DNA of 64,000 bases, from contig CM114273.1 of NCBI GenBank assembly GCA_050084515.1, forward strand, positions 40,176,001 to 40,240,000, in the 5' to 3' direction. Source of the stretch: Blasia pusilla. Taxonomy: Eukaryota; Marchantiophyta; Marchantiopsida; Blasiales. Of this stretch, positions 13,301-23,806 are shown in pieces (the first letter of the stretch is position 1; each line of letters starts with the position of its first letter). The notes below the pieces were generated by a model. The model saw only the letters and a list, made by a program, of their open reading frames with translations. It made no database searches and was not told where the DNA came from. Made by a program: the position numbers and the translations under genes.

Positions 13301-14425
13301 TGTTAGATAGAGTTTTGTTAGTATTAAGTAAATTAGCTTAGGAAAAGGAAATCCCCATGTTTAAACATTTTTATGGTGCCTCTTTTATACGGGCCCAACT
13401 TTAGAAAAGAGGTAATAAATTAAAGATGACTTTATAAAAGTAAAGAAGTGAGGTTGGTGCTTTAATGAAAAGCAAAAGTAGGCTTGGTTGGTGGCTAGGT
13501 TAGTTGGGGTAATTTGGAAAATATCAAGTGGGTAAAAGAGGATCTTTTGGAAGAGATAAGAGGAAATCTACTTGTGTCAAAATCTGATTGGCTAAGCCTT
13601 GAGAGGAAGCCATGTGGCACAAGATAAGATTAGCTTTATTTCGTACTCTTGTGGGTCTCTTGTGAGTATATAAAGAGGAGGGACCTTCAAGGGTTCATCA
13701 CTTTCTATTCCACATCTTGAGTCTTTGTGTCACTCTTGAGTGTATGGCTTTGGGATTGCTTGCTCTTCCAATGAGAGTGGATCACCCCTCTTGGGAGAAT
13801 AACTTGATCATGGTCTATTCTTCGAGAGATTTTTAGAGTGTGGTGTGTGTGGAGATGAGAGGTTTGTCACTTTAGTGGAGTTTAGTCATACTAAAATAGT
13901 GAATGTTTTGGCTTGTTACTTCTCCAATGAGAGTGGATTACCCCTCTTGGGAGAATAACTCCGCCAAAACCCGTTCTTGAGGAGACCAGAGAATGTCTGT
14001 CAAGCATGGATAAGGGTGGAGCACAAGTTGTGCACGGCTTTCCTTTCCTTAATCCATACCATGTCAAGATACTCTTTGTAGATAGGCACTGGTTCACTCG
14101 CTATTTAGTTTATCACTTTGGGGAGGCATTCATGAACCAGGTCATTCAATCTCCAACTCCGGTGATCCTTCCTATCATCACATATGGAAGGACATGGGAT
14201 TGTACTTGGTATGTCCTTATATAGCGATCCATGGACTACTCAAGTAGGGTTTAATACTAGTTGTGCTATCTTTCTCATATACAAACATAAAATAGTTTAG
14301 AGGGATTTTATAGTTAGGAATTTTGGGGTCCGATGTTACGAAGAAGTGATCGCCTCGGCACTTCCATTTGTAATATCTGTCATGAGAGAATGGAGAGTAT
14401 ACATAATAATTTTATATTGAAAAAG
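13301..14425 (+). mobile_element. Probable solo LTR inserted in family-2 gag
   Basis: About 1.1 kb with no coding match separates the zinc-knuckle part of family-2 Gag (14,426 onward) from its C-terminal part (below 13,300). It begins near TGTTAGATAGAG and contains a good TATA box followed by a C/T-rich run, as in an LTR promoter. A segment near 13,766-13,804 (CAATGAGAGTGGAT, CACCCCTCTTGGGAGAATAA) recurs at about 13,922-13,960. I could not establish the right end or a target duplication, so the solo LTR call is an inference. Confidence 0.55.
13667..13675 (+). promoter_or_regulatory. TATA box of the inserted LTR-like element
   Basis: TATATAAAG lies in the middle of the insertion, followed by GAGGAGGGACC and then a pyrimidine-rich stretch. 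This fits an RNA polymerase II core promoter in an LTR. Activity is not known. Confidence 0.5.
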
Positions 14426-15672
14426 GAGATCTTCTCAGAGAGTTCATCTTGCATCGACCGCCTCTTCCGCAACTAGAAGGCTTGCCCTTACTCGAAGAAA
14501 GGCTCTCGACACGACAACGTACCTCCCGACGAAGATCAAAACACCTATTCCTAATGTGACCATATCGGTGATAATGATCACACTCCAATTGTGGTGGGGC
14601 CATCGTTTGTGCCTCGTAAATAATCAGAGATGCCCTCGGCCCTCTACCATGCTGTGGGCTGTCCCTCTGCCTATATGATCCACCACATGTTCAAAAAGCC
14701 AACCCTGGCCTCTGCTTGGAAACATATGTTGGTACGGGCTATTGCCTCATCGGTTCACGATACCCACCTTGCTCTTTGGGCCCACCGACCCGCTCTCCTA
14801 GTTTTGGTGCATGCTCGGGCACGTGTGGGTCTACTCCTACTTTTTGACCCCTCAAATCCCACAAAAATCCCGTGGTCACCACTTGCTCCTCACTCATGTT
14901 GAGCTCTACCCCCTCACACAACTCGAAGACCACCTTCAATGTGGGCTTTGCTGTATGAAGCAACATCGCATCCCAAATCTCCTCCGTAGCTCCTCATCCA
15001 ACATTGTGTACCAATACTGCACTAACTGCGCCTCAGTCACCCCATATGTGGCAATGATCAGCTGTCGCATGCGCGTGAACGCCTCCCTCACACTCTCACC
15101 CGATCTCCGCTCTAAATCTTGTAGACTCTTCATCTTCTCGGTCCGTACGCCCTAGTAGCTCCTCCCCAACTGCCAGAAGAACTCCACTGTAGGACTGAAA
15201 CTTGGTGGTCCTCTACCACAAGAGGTCTATGCCACCTCACCACTCTCACTGCCATCCTCTCCATCTAGTCCCCGAGCTGATAGTGAAGGTCTCTCCGCCC
15301 TCACTATCCCATCATACGCCTCAGGCCACTAGTGGACACATACCTTGGAGCCCAATATACCCTCCAGGCATCAATCTCTACAGAGTATAGAGATTGGAAC
15401 TCCATGTAGTCATCCATTGGCGGACCCTCCAAGTCTTGGAACAACCCCTTCCATGCCATAAAAGGGTTGAACCGCGTAGGGGTCCGTATCTCTTGGAAGT
15501 CGCACCACGTGTCAAACTCATGTATGAAGTCATCTTGGTCTATGGTTCCTATCGCACCCAAGAAATGAAGCATGCCCTGATGACCCATGTCGTCCATCTC
15601 TCTCCACGTATCACTATCCCCATCTACGATCTCATCACCAGACCCGCTTTCTACTGATGACGATTCAGCCAC
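14426..15672 (-). pseudogene. Gag with zinc knuckle, family 2
   Basis: The minus-strand start at 15,672 opens a Gag reading MDDMGHQGMLHFLGAIGTID, then FNPFMAWKGLFQDLEGPPMD. These parallel copy A (MDDWGRGPRRFLGVVGTIE, FTAWNGMFQHLEGAPMD). A second segment (15,133-14,936) reads MKSLQDLERRSGESVREAF and GVTEAQLVQYWYTMLDEEL, matching FQRRPGESLHEAY and GVTEAQAIQSWYTMLDQT. A knuckle near 14,560 reads CDHYHRYGHIRNRC: the CX2CX4HX4C pattern with its second Cys changed to Tyr. Frameshifts lie between the segments. Gag forms the virus-like particle and its knuckles bind element RNA. Confidence 0.85.
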
Positions 15673-16010
15673 GGATGGGAGTCGGGGTGGTTCCCCACTT
15701 GAAACCCCTAGATAACCTCACATCACTTTGTGTCACTCCACTACCACTACTTGTACTACCCCATCCTTCCAAACCTTGAAAGACAAGCCTGTCTCACCCG
15801 CTCAAGCACTCTGACTCACCGAGAGTCTCCCGCACTCCTCACTAGCTCACCTATGCTAATGCCAATCCCGTGATGACACACCCTACATCACGCACACTCA
15901 ACACTCGCGCTCACCATGCGCCTCCCAAACTAACTCACGTAAGCTATTGACACTCTCGGGTCATATATGCAATCCCTACGCGGCAACCGCCGAGTAGGGG
16001 TCATGTGTAT
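15673..16010. other. Leader upstream of family-2 gag
   Basis: I see no coding sequence. The region lies between the family-2 Gag start and the reverse transcriptase relic at 16,011, so it should contain the family-2 leader. Its own 5' LTR is not evident and may be deleted. Confidence 0.4.
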
Positions 16011-16990
16011 GACCCACGAACTTGACTCACATCTATAAGGCGTGGAATGCATGAGATAGCCTCGACCTTTGTGTGTTGAGCACCAAGGCTATCAATTGGG
16101 TATATGTTGTGATCCAAGTACTCGATCTGGTCGTAGAAAAACTTGCACATGCCTATATGTAGCTTTAGCCCACGTAATTGCAATAGTCAAAACACCTCCT
16201 CCAAATGTTGCTCATGCTCCTCGACCATAGGCTGAAGACTATGATATCGTCAATTTAACATCTGCAAAATTCAAACATGCTAAAATCCTATAGATAACCT
16301 TGTGAAACTGTGTCATGGCGTTCTTTAACCCAAATGGTAAGTACCGAAATTGATATAAACAATCCTTTCCGTGAGGATCAATGCCCCAAAATGTCGTCTT
16401 TTTCCTCTCCTCCAATGATGTCTAATCTCATAGGCAGTTGATGGTATCTGGCTCAAAGATCCAATAAACTAAAAATCTTTGCATGCCCAATAACACCAAA
16501 GATCTGCTCAAGAGTGGGTATAGCATACCTATCGAACTTCATCTTTCAATTGATCAGTCAATAGTCTCCACACATTCGCTTATACGTCCTGTTGCCATGA
16601 ACATTCTTCTTGGCAAGCATAACTATAGCAGATGCATACTCTCCAATGTGACATCTCCACTAGTCTTGCTCCAACCAAGTCATGGCTTATACTCGGAATC
16701 AGACCTCGAATCAGAACCCTCTCCATATCAATATACTTGTAGGGTCATAAGAAGATTGGCATGTCCTTAGATAACTCAAATGCGGATCCCTGAATTCTTC
16801 TATGTACCCAAATCATGCATATTAAATGCAAAAAAGATTCTATGACTTCTAAGGAAGTGATGTATCCAGCGCGGATCTCCTCTTTTCAATTTAGGGCCCA
16901 TATTTGGACTCCCAAGTCTCCATCATGACTTTTGTAGGACTCTCAGGCATAGTTATTTGTGCTTGCTATGGCGCAACCCCATCTCATCCA
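16011..16990 (-). pseudogene. Reverse transcriptase fragment, older family-1 copy
   Basis: On the minus strand the end reads GLKLHIGMCKFFYDQIEYL and AISCIPRLIDVSQVRG, matching copy A (GLKLYPGKCKFFYDQIEYL, AISRIPRPTDVSRVRAF). Upstream nucleotides align with copy A through the fingers and palm, but several frameshifts are present and the YIDD core is degraded (near 16,240). The piece starts and stops abruptly. It may belong to the same old element as the protease fragment at 27,065-27,440 and the integrase at 7.9-10.7 kb, split by copy C and the family-2 element. Confidence 0.75.
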
Positions 16991-17065
16991 ACAAAACTTG
17001 ACTAATCCCCTATAACCAACTATGAAATCTCATCTCTTGAGCTTTTTTGAACTATGAAATCTCAT

Positions 17066-17102
17066 CCATAGTTCATAGACTAGCATAGTCTATGAACTAT
17101 GG
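17066..17102. repeat. Perfect palindrome with 17-bp arms
   Basis: The arms CCATAGTTCATAGACTA and TAGTCTATGAACTATGG flank a 3-base spacer. The palindrome sits at the point where the PHD finger of copy C is cut off. The stretch CATAGACTAGCATAGT occurs again about 50 bases to the right, in the PHD-coding sequence itself, so the palindrome looks like an inverted duplication of local sequence. Confidence 0.95.
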
Positions 17103-17116
17103 ATGGACCCTAAACG

Positions 17117-18281
17117 CAAACACCCATCATAGACTAGCATAGTGATTGCACCATGGGCAGAACCACATAACATACAACGCAAGCCTGCAAGAACTGTTGC
17201 TAAGCTTGGATCTACTGTATCATCAATGTTAGGAAGGTAACATGGTGCATACTTACGCACATGGTCCTTCCAACCCATACCATAGCGTCCCTCTAATAAG
17301 AGAACACTAGATATATGGCAAAACATCATGCACTCTCAAGATAGTGCACCCTGGAGTCATATCCAACATCATGGGTGCCATCTGCTGCAAGTAGACATAA
17401 TCTCTCTGATGAAACCGCTGAATAATTGATCGATAACCACCTTCATGAATAGTCACATACCTCAAAAGTATGACGATGTTGCACAATCGTCAAGTTCTAA
17501 AACACCATGGGCATCACTCTCCGAAACAACTCATCCCTATAAGAAGAGGCTTGCATCCATTCATTAGGATCATCAAGGTTCAACATCTCACTAGCATCTC
17601 AACAAATGGCCGTAGGCAAATCAGGCTCTTGACCATAAAGCAGTGCGTACGGTGAGAACGACGCTAAGCCTCCTTGCTAAATCTATACTCCATCACCAAC
17701 CACAAAAACTAGAGCTCCCAATCTCCTAGGTGACCTCTCTACAAGCTATACTTGTGTGAATCGCTCTTCACCGTCTGCACAATCCTGTCCGCTAGTCCAT
17801 CCGCCTCAAGATGATATTGTAAAGTGGTGCAATGGTCGATCAACGCCTAATCACACAAGGCCTAAAACTCCCCGCAAAACTATGTATCCTAGTTTATCAA
17901 CACCTTAGCTGATCCACCATAATGATTGAACACTTGATCTAGGAAGGTATATGCTACTCCCTCACTTGATTTCTTAAGCAATGCAACTGACTCTATCCAC
18001 TTTGAGAAGAGCTTGACCAACACCAATACATAACAACTATGGTGCTCCGTCAAAGGTAAAGGTCCTACGACTCTCTGTCACACCTCACCATTGAAGTCTC
18101 AACAATTTGGCTCTTCATAGCCAATAAGCCCAAATAGGCAGACGTGTGTCATCCCATACACTAACTCCTCATCACTCTCTCCATGCCTATGAGCTCCAAT
18201 TGCATCTCATTGACTCGGCATAGGTTATGACTCAAACCATCTACATGTTGGTTGAGCATCATAAGTTAGTGCACCACCTGG
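17117..18281 (-). pseudogene. Integrase and truncated PHD finger, copy C
   Basis: The minus strand reads integrase pieces KLFSKWIESVALL, HLEADGLADRIVQTVK (around the third catalytic position; HPEANGLTERVAQMVK in copy A) and RGHLGDWEL, then the tail RYGMGWKDHVRKYAPCYL. PNIDDTVDPSLATVL precedes the PHD finger, which starts CMLCGSAHGAITMLV and reaches YDGCL at 17,117. The third Cys is Tyr. The finger then breaks off at a palindrome, losing its His-Cys and last Cys pair. The linker after RNase H (18,060-18,281) includes sequence matching copy A's linker. Stops are numerous. Confidence 0.8.
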
Positions 18282-18286
18282 AAATC

Positions 18287-19514
18287 TGTGATATCCACAA
18301 TTTTGTACTCTTGAAGAATATATCTTTTTATTCAACGAAGACTCTTGTACATTATTATTTTGATTATGATTATTTATTATTATGAGGAAGAATGAGTAAG
18401 ATTAAAGTGAATCACGAAGCTCCTGGGACAAGGCAAAGAGATGGAAGATCAAGGATTTGCCTTAGAGGAGAGGAAAATACAATAACGAAGTCTCAAGACT
18501 CAACAAGAAGCTTCAGAACGTCAACGAAGCTCAACAAAGCTCTGTCTACGAAGTGCTTCGCTCTATAACAAAGCAAGAAGAAGAACAGAAAGAAGTACTT
18601 TGCTCTTGTACGAAGCGCGAAGCACGAAGCACCTGAAATAAGAACGAAGCATGAAGTGCTTTGTCCTCATGAAGTCTAGCGAAGCAAAGCTAAGAATGAT
18701 TGTGATTTCAAGCGACGCACGTTAGAACAGTTAGACTAGGAAAGGGTGCGACCCTTTGTATCAAATTGGTAGTTAGGACAGTTTTGTTCTGCGGATTCAC
18801 AGAGATCGTAGGAAAAGCTAAGAGAGCCATAGATCTAGGTAGTTAGAAATAGTGAAGAGACACTAGCTTCATCAAGAACGCTTCGAATCTTTGGATCATT
18901 CCTACTCCAGCGAGTATTTAAGAAACAAGATAGAAGCCATAATCATCATTCTCTTACAAAGTCATTATGCTATAGTAATGGTCCGAGCAAGGGAGTAGTA
19001 TCCTCTCGAGCTTGTATACACTTTGAAGCTTTCTCATTTTTGATGGAGTAGTAAAGCAATCATTCATTCATTCTGATGTGCGATGCTTATGTCCGAGCAT
19101 TCTTTTTGGGTGTGCAGAGTGAAGAGTGAATCAGGCAAACCTTTCTCATCAATGAAATAATCAACCTGAGTTGTAGGAAATCTGTTTGACAGAGAGTAGC
19201 CTGCCGAGACGGATTGAGTTTCGAAAGTAGGAGAAGCCAACTTTCATGTTGAGATCTCTGTGAGGTTTCTTGATGTCGAGAGGAAAATCTACCTGAACAT
19301 GCTATCAATTCCACTAGAGAGAATCGAGAAAAGATCCTTTGGTACTAAGAAAGATCGGCAGATATTGATACAACATTGAATATAACTCATACACATTTAA
19401 ATACAACTATTACAATAGAATTGTAATTTCGAACTCTCTTTTCATCAAACAATGATCCTCTTGGGGATCGAACTTATTAAAACGATTGTAAAATAGAAAC
19501 TCTTGTACATTACA
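18287..19514 (-). mobile_element. Solo LTR (family S), 1.2 kb, 5-bp target duplication
   Basis: The plus-strand view starts TGTGATATCCAC and ends TGTACATTACA, the TG...CA form of an LTR. It is flanked by the perfect 5-bp duplication AAATC (18,282-18,286 and 19,515-19,519). Removing it rejoins the RNase H-integrase linker of copy C, which then matches copy A around ATACTCYTGCAACAA. Read on the minus strand it is the same family as 9263-10,578. A TATA-like TTAAATA lies near 18,917. No internal coding region is present, which fits recombination between two LTRs. Confidence 0.92.
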
Positions 19515-19519
19515 AAATC

Positions 19520-20690
19520 ATACTCCTGCAACAATAGAGCTCATCTCTCAAGCTTCCCTATAAGCTTGTTGGACTCCATCAACCACTTAAGTGGTCAATG
19601 ATCGATAATTAATAATGGTAAAGTGATTGTTGAATAAATAACACCTGAAATACGCGACAACTCACACTACAGCCAAGCACTCACCCTCATATGAGTTTTA
19701 CTTTGCCTCAGCATCGTTATTCGAGCAACTAACATAATCCACCACAAACCCTATACCCTCATCACCATGTTTGGTATGTAGCGCTCCAAGCCCCAACATA
19801 CTCCAATTTGTATGCATCTGGAAAGGATGCCACATGATCGGTCTCCTCGATCAGTATGGGCACGCACGTCAACATATCTTTAAGCAGTTGAAATGCTCTC
19901 TCTAGCTCATCCCTCCAATGCCACTTGTGATCCATCTGGGTTAGCAAGGTTGGCGGCTTTGCAACGAAATCAAAACCCTTGACGTACCTTGAGTAAAAGT
20001 TCTACAATCCGATGAATGCACAAACTCGACTCACATCTGTAGGGCGTGGAATGCATGAGATAGACTCTACCTTTGTCTCCTAAACACCAAGGCTACCTGG
20101 GTATATGGTGTGATCCAAGTACGTACTCAATATGGTGGAAAAAAACTTGCACTTGCCTAGATGTAGCTCTAGCCCATGTAACTGTAATTGTTGAAACACC
20201 TCCTCCACATGTTGCTCATGCTCATCGACCATGGTGCTAAAGACTACGATGTCATAAATATAATATCTCGCAAAAACTAAAGCCAAGATCCTATACATGA
20301 CCTTCTGAAAATCATTCGGGGCGTTCTTTAATCTAAATGGTAAGAATCGTCACTGGTCCAAACAATCCTTCTCGTGAGGATCGATGCCCCAAAATGTCGT
20401 CTTTTGCGTGTCCTCCAATCTGATAGGAAGCTAATGGTATTCACCTTGAAGATCCAACAAATTGAAGACCTTTGCATGTCCAATAACATCAAAGATCTCC
20501 TCAAGAGTGGGCAAGGCATATCTATCAATTTTTGTCTGCTAATGGATATGCGATAATCTCCACACATTTGCCTATCCATCCATTTTCCATGCACATCCCT
20601 CTTGGCGCGCATGATAGTGGCACATGCATACTCCCCATGCAACATCTCCACTAGTCTTGCTCCAACCAAGTACAAGCTCCTACTCAAAAT
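19520..20690 (-). pseudogene. Reverse transcriptase and RNase H, copy C
   Basis: Reverse transcriptase copies element RNA to DNA and RNase H removes the RNA strand. The minus strand (20,690 downward) gives VEMLHGEYACATIMRAKRD, then pieces of fingers and palm. At 20,298-20,080 it reads YYIYDIVVFSTMVDEHEQHV followed by LELHLGKCKFF; the YIDD box has become YIYD. The thumb-connection stretch DHKWHWRDELERAFQLLKDM matches QEWHWEDEQERAFQMLKDR in copy A. RNase H follows at 19,760-19,560 with matches to YEGECLA and DHQPLKWLM in degraded form. It ends GKLERWALLLQEYDF across the solo LTR, which shows what copy A looked like before its telomere-repeat insertion. Confidence 0.8.
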
Positions 20691-21345
20691 TAGAGCCCTC
20701 TCTATACCGTAACTCTTATGGAAAATCCCATCGACTGCTCTCGCTCATCGGCGTTGGGTTCCACCAATTGTTGTGTCTGGTCATCCCAAAACAAACCAAG
20801 ACCGGCCTCCTTCTATGCATAGGAAGCGGAAAAACTCACAAATGTGGGAAAGGATGCCCGTGGCATACCAATCATGTTGACCATACTCAACGGTAGTTGA
20901 TCATTATGCCTCATTGCTTGTGATCAACGACCTAGATCCAAAATAGAATCCACCAACAAATGGGAGGGCCGCTCCACTCTTGCATAAGTCCTCCGCAACA
21001 TCTCATGTCGTACCAAGTTGGTCCATTATATACGTGGGCAAAGTGCTTGTGAACCTAGACTTGCCGTATCCAAAAACACAATTGGGCCCATCCTTGTGCT
21101 CACCTTATATACACTTGTCACTACGCGTGACCTCAAATCGCCCAAAATCAGCACATTCTCCAAGATGTAAGCAGGAGAATGAGACTGATGTTCTTGCAAG
21201 TGTCGCAAGATCCGTATCATCTCCCAAAAAAATTTGGAGTGAATATCCGCTAACCCACTACCTCGTCCAACACTCGATTGGCCCTAACATGGCCAACCCG
21301 CAATGACCAAACCAAGATGGATAACATTGCAAGTGTTGTTGTGTT
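20691..21345 (-). pseudogene. C5 cytosine DNA methyltransferase domain, copy C
   Basis: C5 methyltransferases add a methyl group to cytosine in DNA, using a Cys in a Pro-Cys motif and S-adenosylmethionine. The minus strand reads LVIAGWPC with the Cys codon at 21,289-21,287. Next comes a TAG where Gln is expected, then GQSSVGRGSGLADIHSKFFW, the motif IV pattern. MIRILRHLQEHQ and AYILENVLILGD follow, with Glu-Asn-Val (motif VI) at 21,160-21,152. MGPIVFLDTASLGSQA, CPRI, a stop and WTNLVRHEML come next, then the recognition-region stretch LLVDSILDLGR and ASFPTFVSFSA. Motif I is missing: upstream sequence jumps from the post-protease domain directly to motif IV. It lies between protease and reverse transcriptase in the same orientation, so it belongs to the element. 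Stops show it is dead here. Confidence 0.88.
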
Positions 21346-21770
21346 GTGTACAATAACACTGCTCCTCCAACCAAGACGTCATAGGACTTGACATCAGTCA
21401 CTTTCGCCTTGGCTTGCACCACATACTCATCTCATAGATGTTAGGGTCAAATCCTCACCATGACCTCATGTTTTGGTGATGAACTATGTCGTACTCGCTC
21501 TATCTAAGGATGTCTATATCTTGAATGGACAATGCTCCACATTGGCCCTCGTCAGGCCCAATCTTGTAAATGCCACTTTCCCCATCATTTGGGGTTTGTG
21601 CTCCAGAATCCAACAAGACGCGTTGCAGAAAAAACACTCTACCGCCATATGGAAAACCTCCCCCTGATTACCCAGCAAAACAACACCATGAGAAACCATG
21701 GCATCCTCTATTGTCGATGTAGTGGGCATCTTTTCCATCCTATCAACCGCAACCTACGGTGAATCTAAGG
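21346..21770 (-). pseudogene. Protease and post-protease domain, copy C
   Basis: The minus strand gives MVSHGVVLLGNQGEVFHM, matching copy A's stretch just before its protease, then a frameshifted protease segment (CWILEHKPQMMGKVAF against VLLDSGAQPLMLGKAS) followed by RLGLTRANVEHCPFKI. The catalytic Asp-Ser-Gly is lost through the frameshift. The post-protease domain (VTDVKSYDVLVGGAVL) runs directly into the methyltransferase, with the domain's C-terminal half deleted. Confidence 0.75.
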
Positions 21771-23806
21771 TGTACGGATTGAGTACAGGCTCCAAGGGCA
21801 AGTCCACTACCTCCTCTACAACCACCTTTGAACGTGACGTAGGAATACCAGCTCCATGCTCCACGTAGCTACCAACCGGAAAATCTTGGTGAGCATACCT
21901 TGCAACGTCGCACCACCAGAAGCAAAAAACCATGGGGCGTGGTACATCATAGCGTCCGCCCCCAACAATGTATTTGACTCAGGCTTCCCTCGAGCATCAG
22001 CAATAGGAGGCATTGCACTCGTGTCTCCCATCGCCCTCCATGCCTATAGGGTAACAACATCGACTCTCTAGGAACTCTGATCAAGACCCATTGATGGTGT
22101 CCTCATTGCCTTGGACAAAGTAAAAGACTAAGGGAGCTTGGTCTATTTTCTGGACTCCTCTCTCTATGGATCCAACTCCGCATCTGCTCCATGCGTAACC
22201 ACAACGGCTGCCTCCATGTGTGCGGCCCCGCATATCACACCAAGATCCTCCATGGCTTTTACTACTCCATATGACATCGATGTCGCTGACCCGACATCGG
22301 ATAACCCCAATTCCATAGCGAAAATCTTCTTTTGCAACTCTTCTATCTGAGTAGACATCCCAATACTCTCTTTGCGTCTCCCTCGACGCATCTAGATGGC
22401 GGACCTCTACCCACTCCACGAGCATAACCACCATCTCCTTGAGCAAATCCAACTCCTTGTCTCCCAACGGGACCACTTGGTGCACGACGTCTAGGCCCAT
22501 TTGGATGGCCAACTTGCTCTGGTGCCCTCACAGGTCCTCAGTCTAGACGTAACTCAAGGTATAGGCTAAAATACCTGGCGTGTGTATGACCATACCGTTG
22601 ACAATGCTCACATTGGTAGAATTTTGGTGCAGGCCCATCTCCTCCTCTTGGATGGGGCACGTGTCCACTATCCTAACGGGTGCAATCTTATTGGTGATGG
22701 GCTCCACCACATGCCCAATAAATAACTCCATGAGGTTGCTATTGCGTCGCTTATGATGGTGTAGGTCTTTGTGGCACATGCTCACGATAACCACCTTGAG
22801 CTCGTTGTGCCACATTCCTCTTTTGAAACCCATATTGTTGCACTCGTGGTGTGGGAAATTGTGATTGCTCTCAGGCGTGACCCATGGCTGCTATGCTCTC
22901 TTCAACCATATTGCATTCAATACACTCTGCTATCTTGAACACATCTCTCAACAATATTCCATCCCTCATATGTCTCCGCAGGTCTTGTTCCGACATCGCG
23001 TACCATGCTTCGACATCCTAGGCCTTTATCACCTCTTGAGTGACCCTAATCAACCCACGCATGCGAATACATGCCTCATAAAAACTCTTTCCTGTGCGCC
23101 TATGGAAGTCATGGATGCTTCGCAACTTCTCAATCTGTACCCCTTGGTTGTTCCTACGGAACTTCGCAAAGAACTCATCAACGGGTTGAACCTGGGACAA
23201 ACCTGAGTGGACGATGCAATGACTCCAGTCTCCTTCACTTCTCCTAGCACATCATTAGTAGCGGACGAAGTAGCCTCTTCTAGTTCCTCATGTAGAAATG
23301 GCTCAATCTATGACACATAATATGGGTCATAGTAGAGTCTCCATGCCTCACTCTTGTGTGGGTACCTCTCGAGAAACTCGTAGTAATTGTCGACGGCTCA
23401 CCCTCTGAGTGTTGGAACACATCGTTCCATGCTTTGAATGGGTTGACCTCTCTAGAGTTCCTAGTCTGTTGTGAATCACACCAACTCCTAAACTCCCCAA
23501 TGAATTTGGGTAACTCTATGGTACCCATAGCTCCCAAAAACCTATGCGATCCTCTACCCCGGTCTTGCATTTCGTACGCTCAAGCGGTAGGACCACTCAA
23601 TGTGTGCGATAATGCACGAACAAACTCCTCTACACCCTCTCCCTTGTTTGAGGACAATACCAAAGAAGGTTGAGGCGGTCCCGTGGAGATCCTCAAAACC
23701 TTGCGCCACTCCGTGTGAATGCCCTAGAGCTAGTCTAATGTCCACCACCTTGCCCCTCAGAGTCCCAAAAGGACGCCGTGATGACCCTCGTGCCCCTCTC
23801 ACATGA
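21771..23806 (-). pseudogene. Gag with zinc knuckle, copy C
   Basis: Segments match copy A Gag in order: HRFLGAMGTIELPKFIGEF and NPFKAWNDVFQHSEGEP (23,570-23,280), LRSIHDFHRRTGKSFYEA (23,200-23,018), then a knuckle region near 22,600 reading CEHCQRYGHTHARYF, where the last ligand Cys is Tyr. The C-terminal part includes LQKKIFAMELGLSDVGSATS (22,330) and RKPESNTLLGADAMMYHAP (21,990). At least four frameshifts separate these pieces. It should have encoded the capsid and RNA-binding protein of the element. Confidence 0.85.

Larger units (their letters stand above)
10750..15990 (-). mobile_element. Family-2 gypsy element lacking RT, RNase H and integrase
   Basis: This minus-strand element diverged from family 1. 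In order it holds Gag, a zinc knuckle, an inserted foreign element, the Gag C-terminus, protease, the conserved post-protease domain, a trace of methyltransferase motif I, then directly the 3' tail and LTR. Everything from the methyltransferase core to the PHD finger is missing, so the copy is an internal-deletion derivative that could only have moved using another element's enzymes. It appears to have inserted into an older family-1 copy: reverse transcriptase of the same strand lies just to its right (16.0-17.0 kb) and integrase just to its left. Confidence 0.75.
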
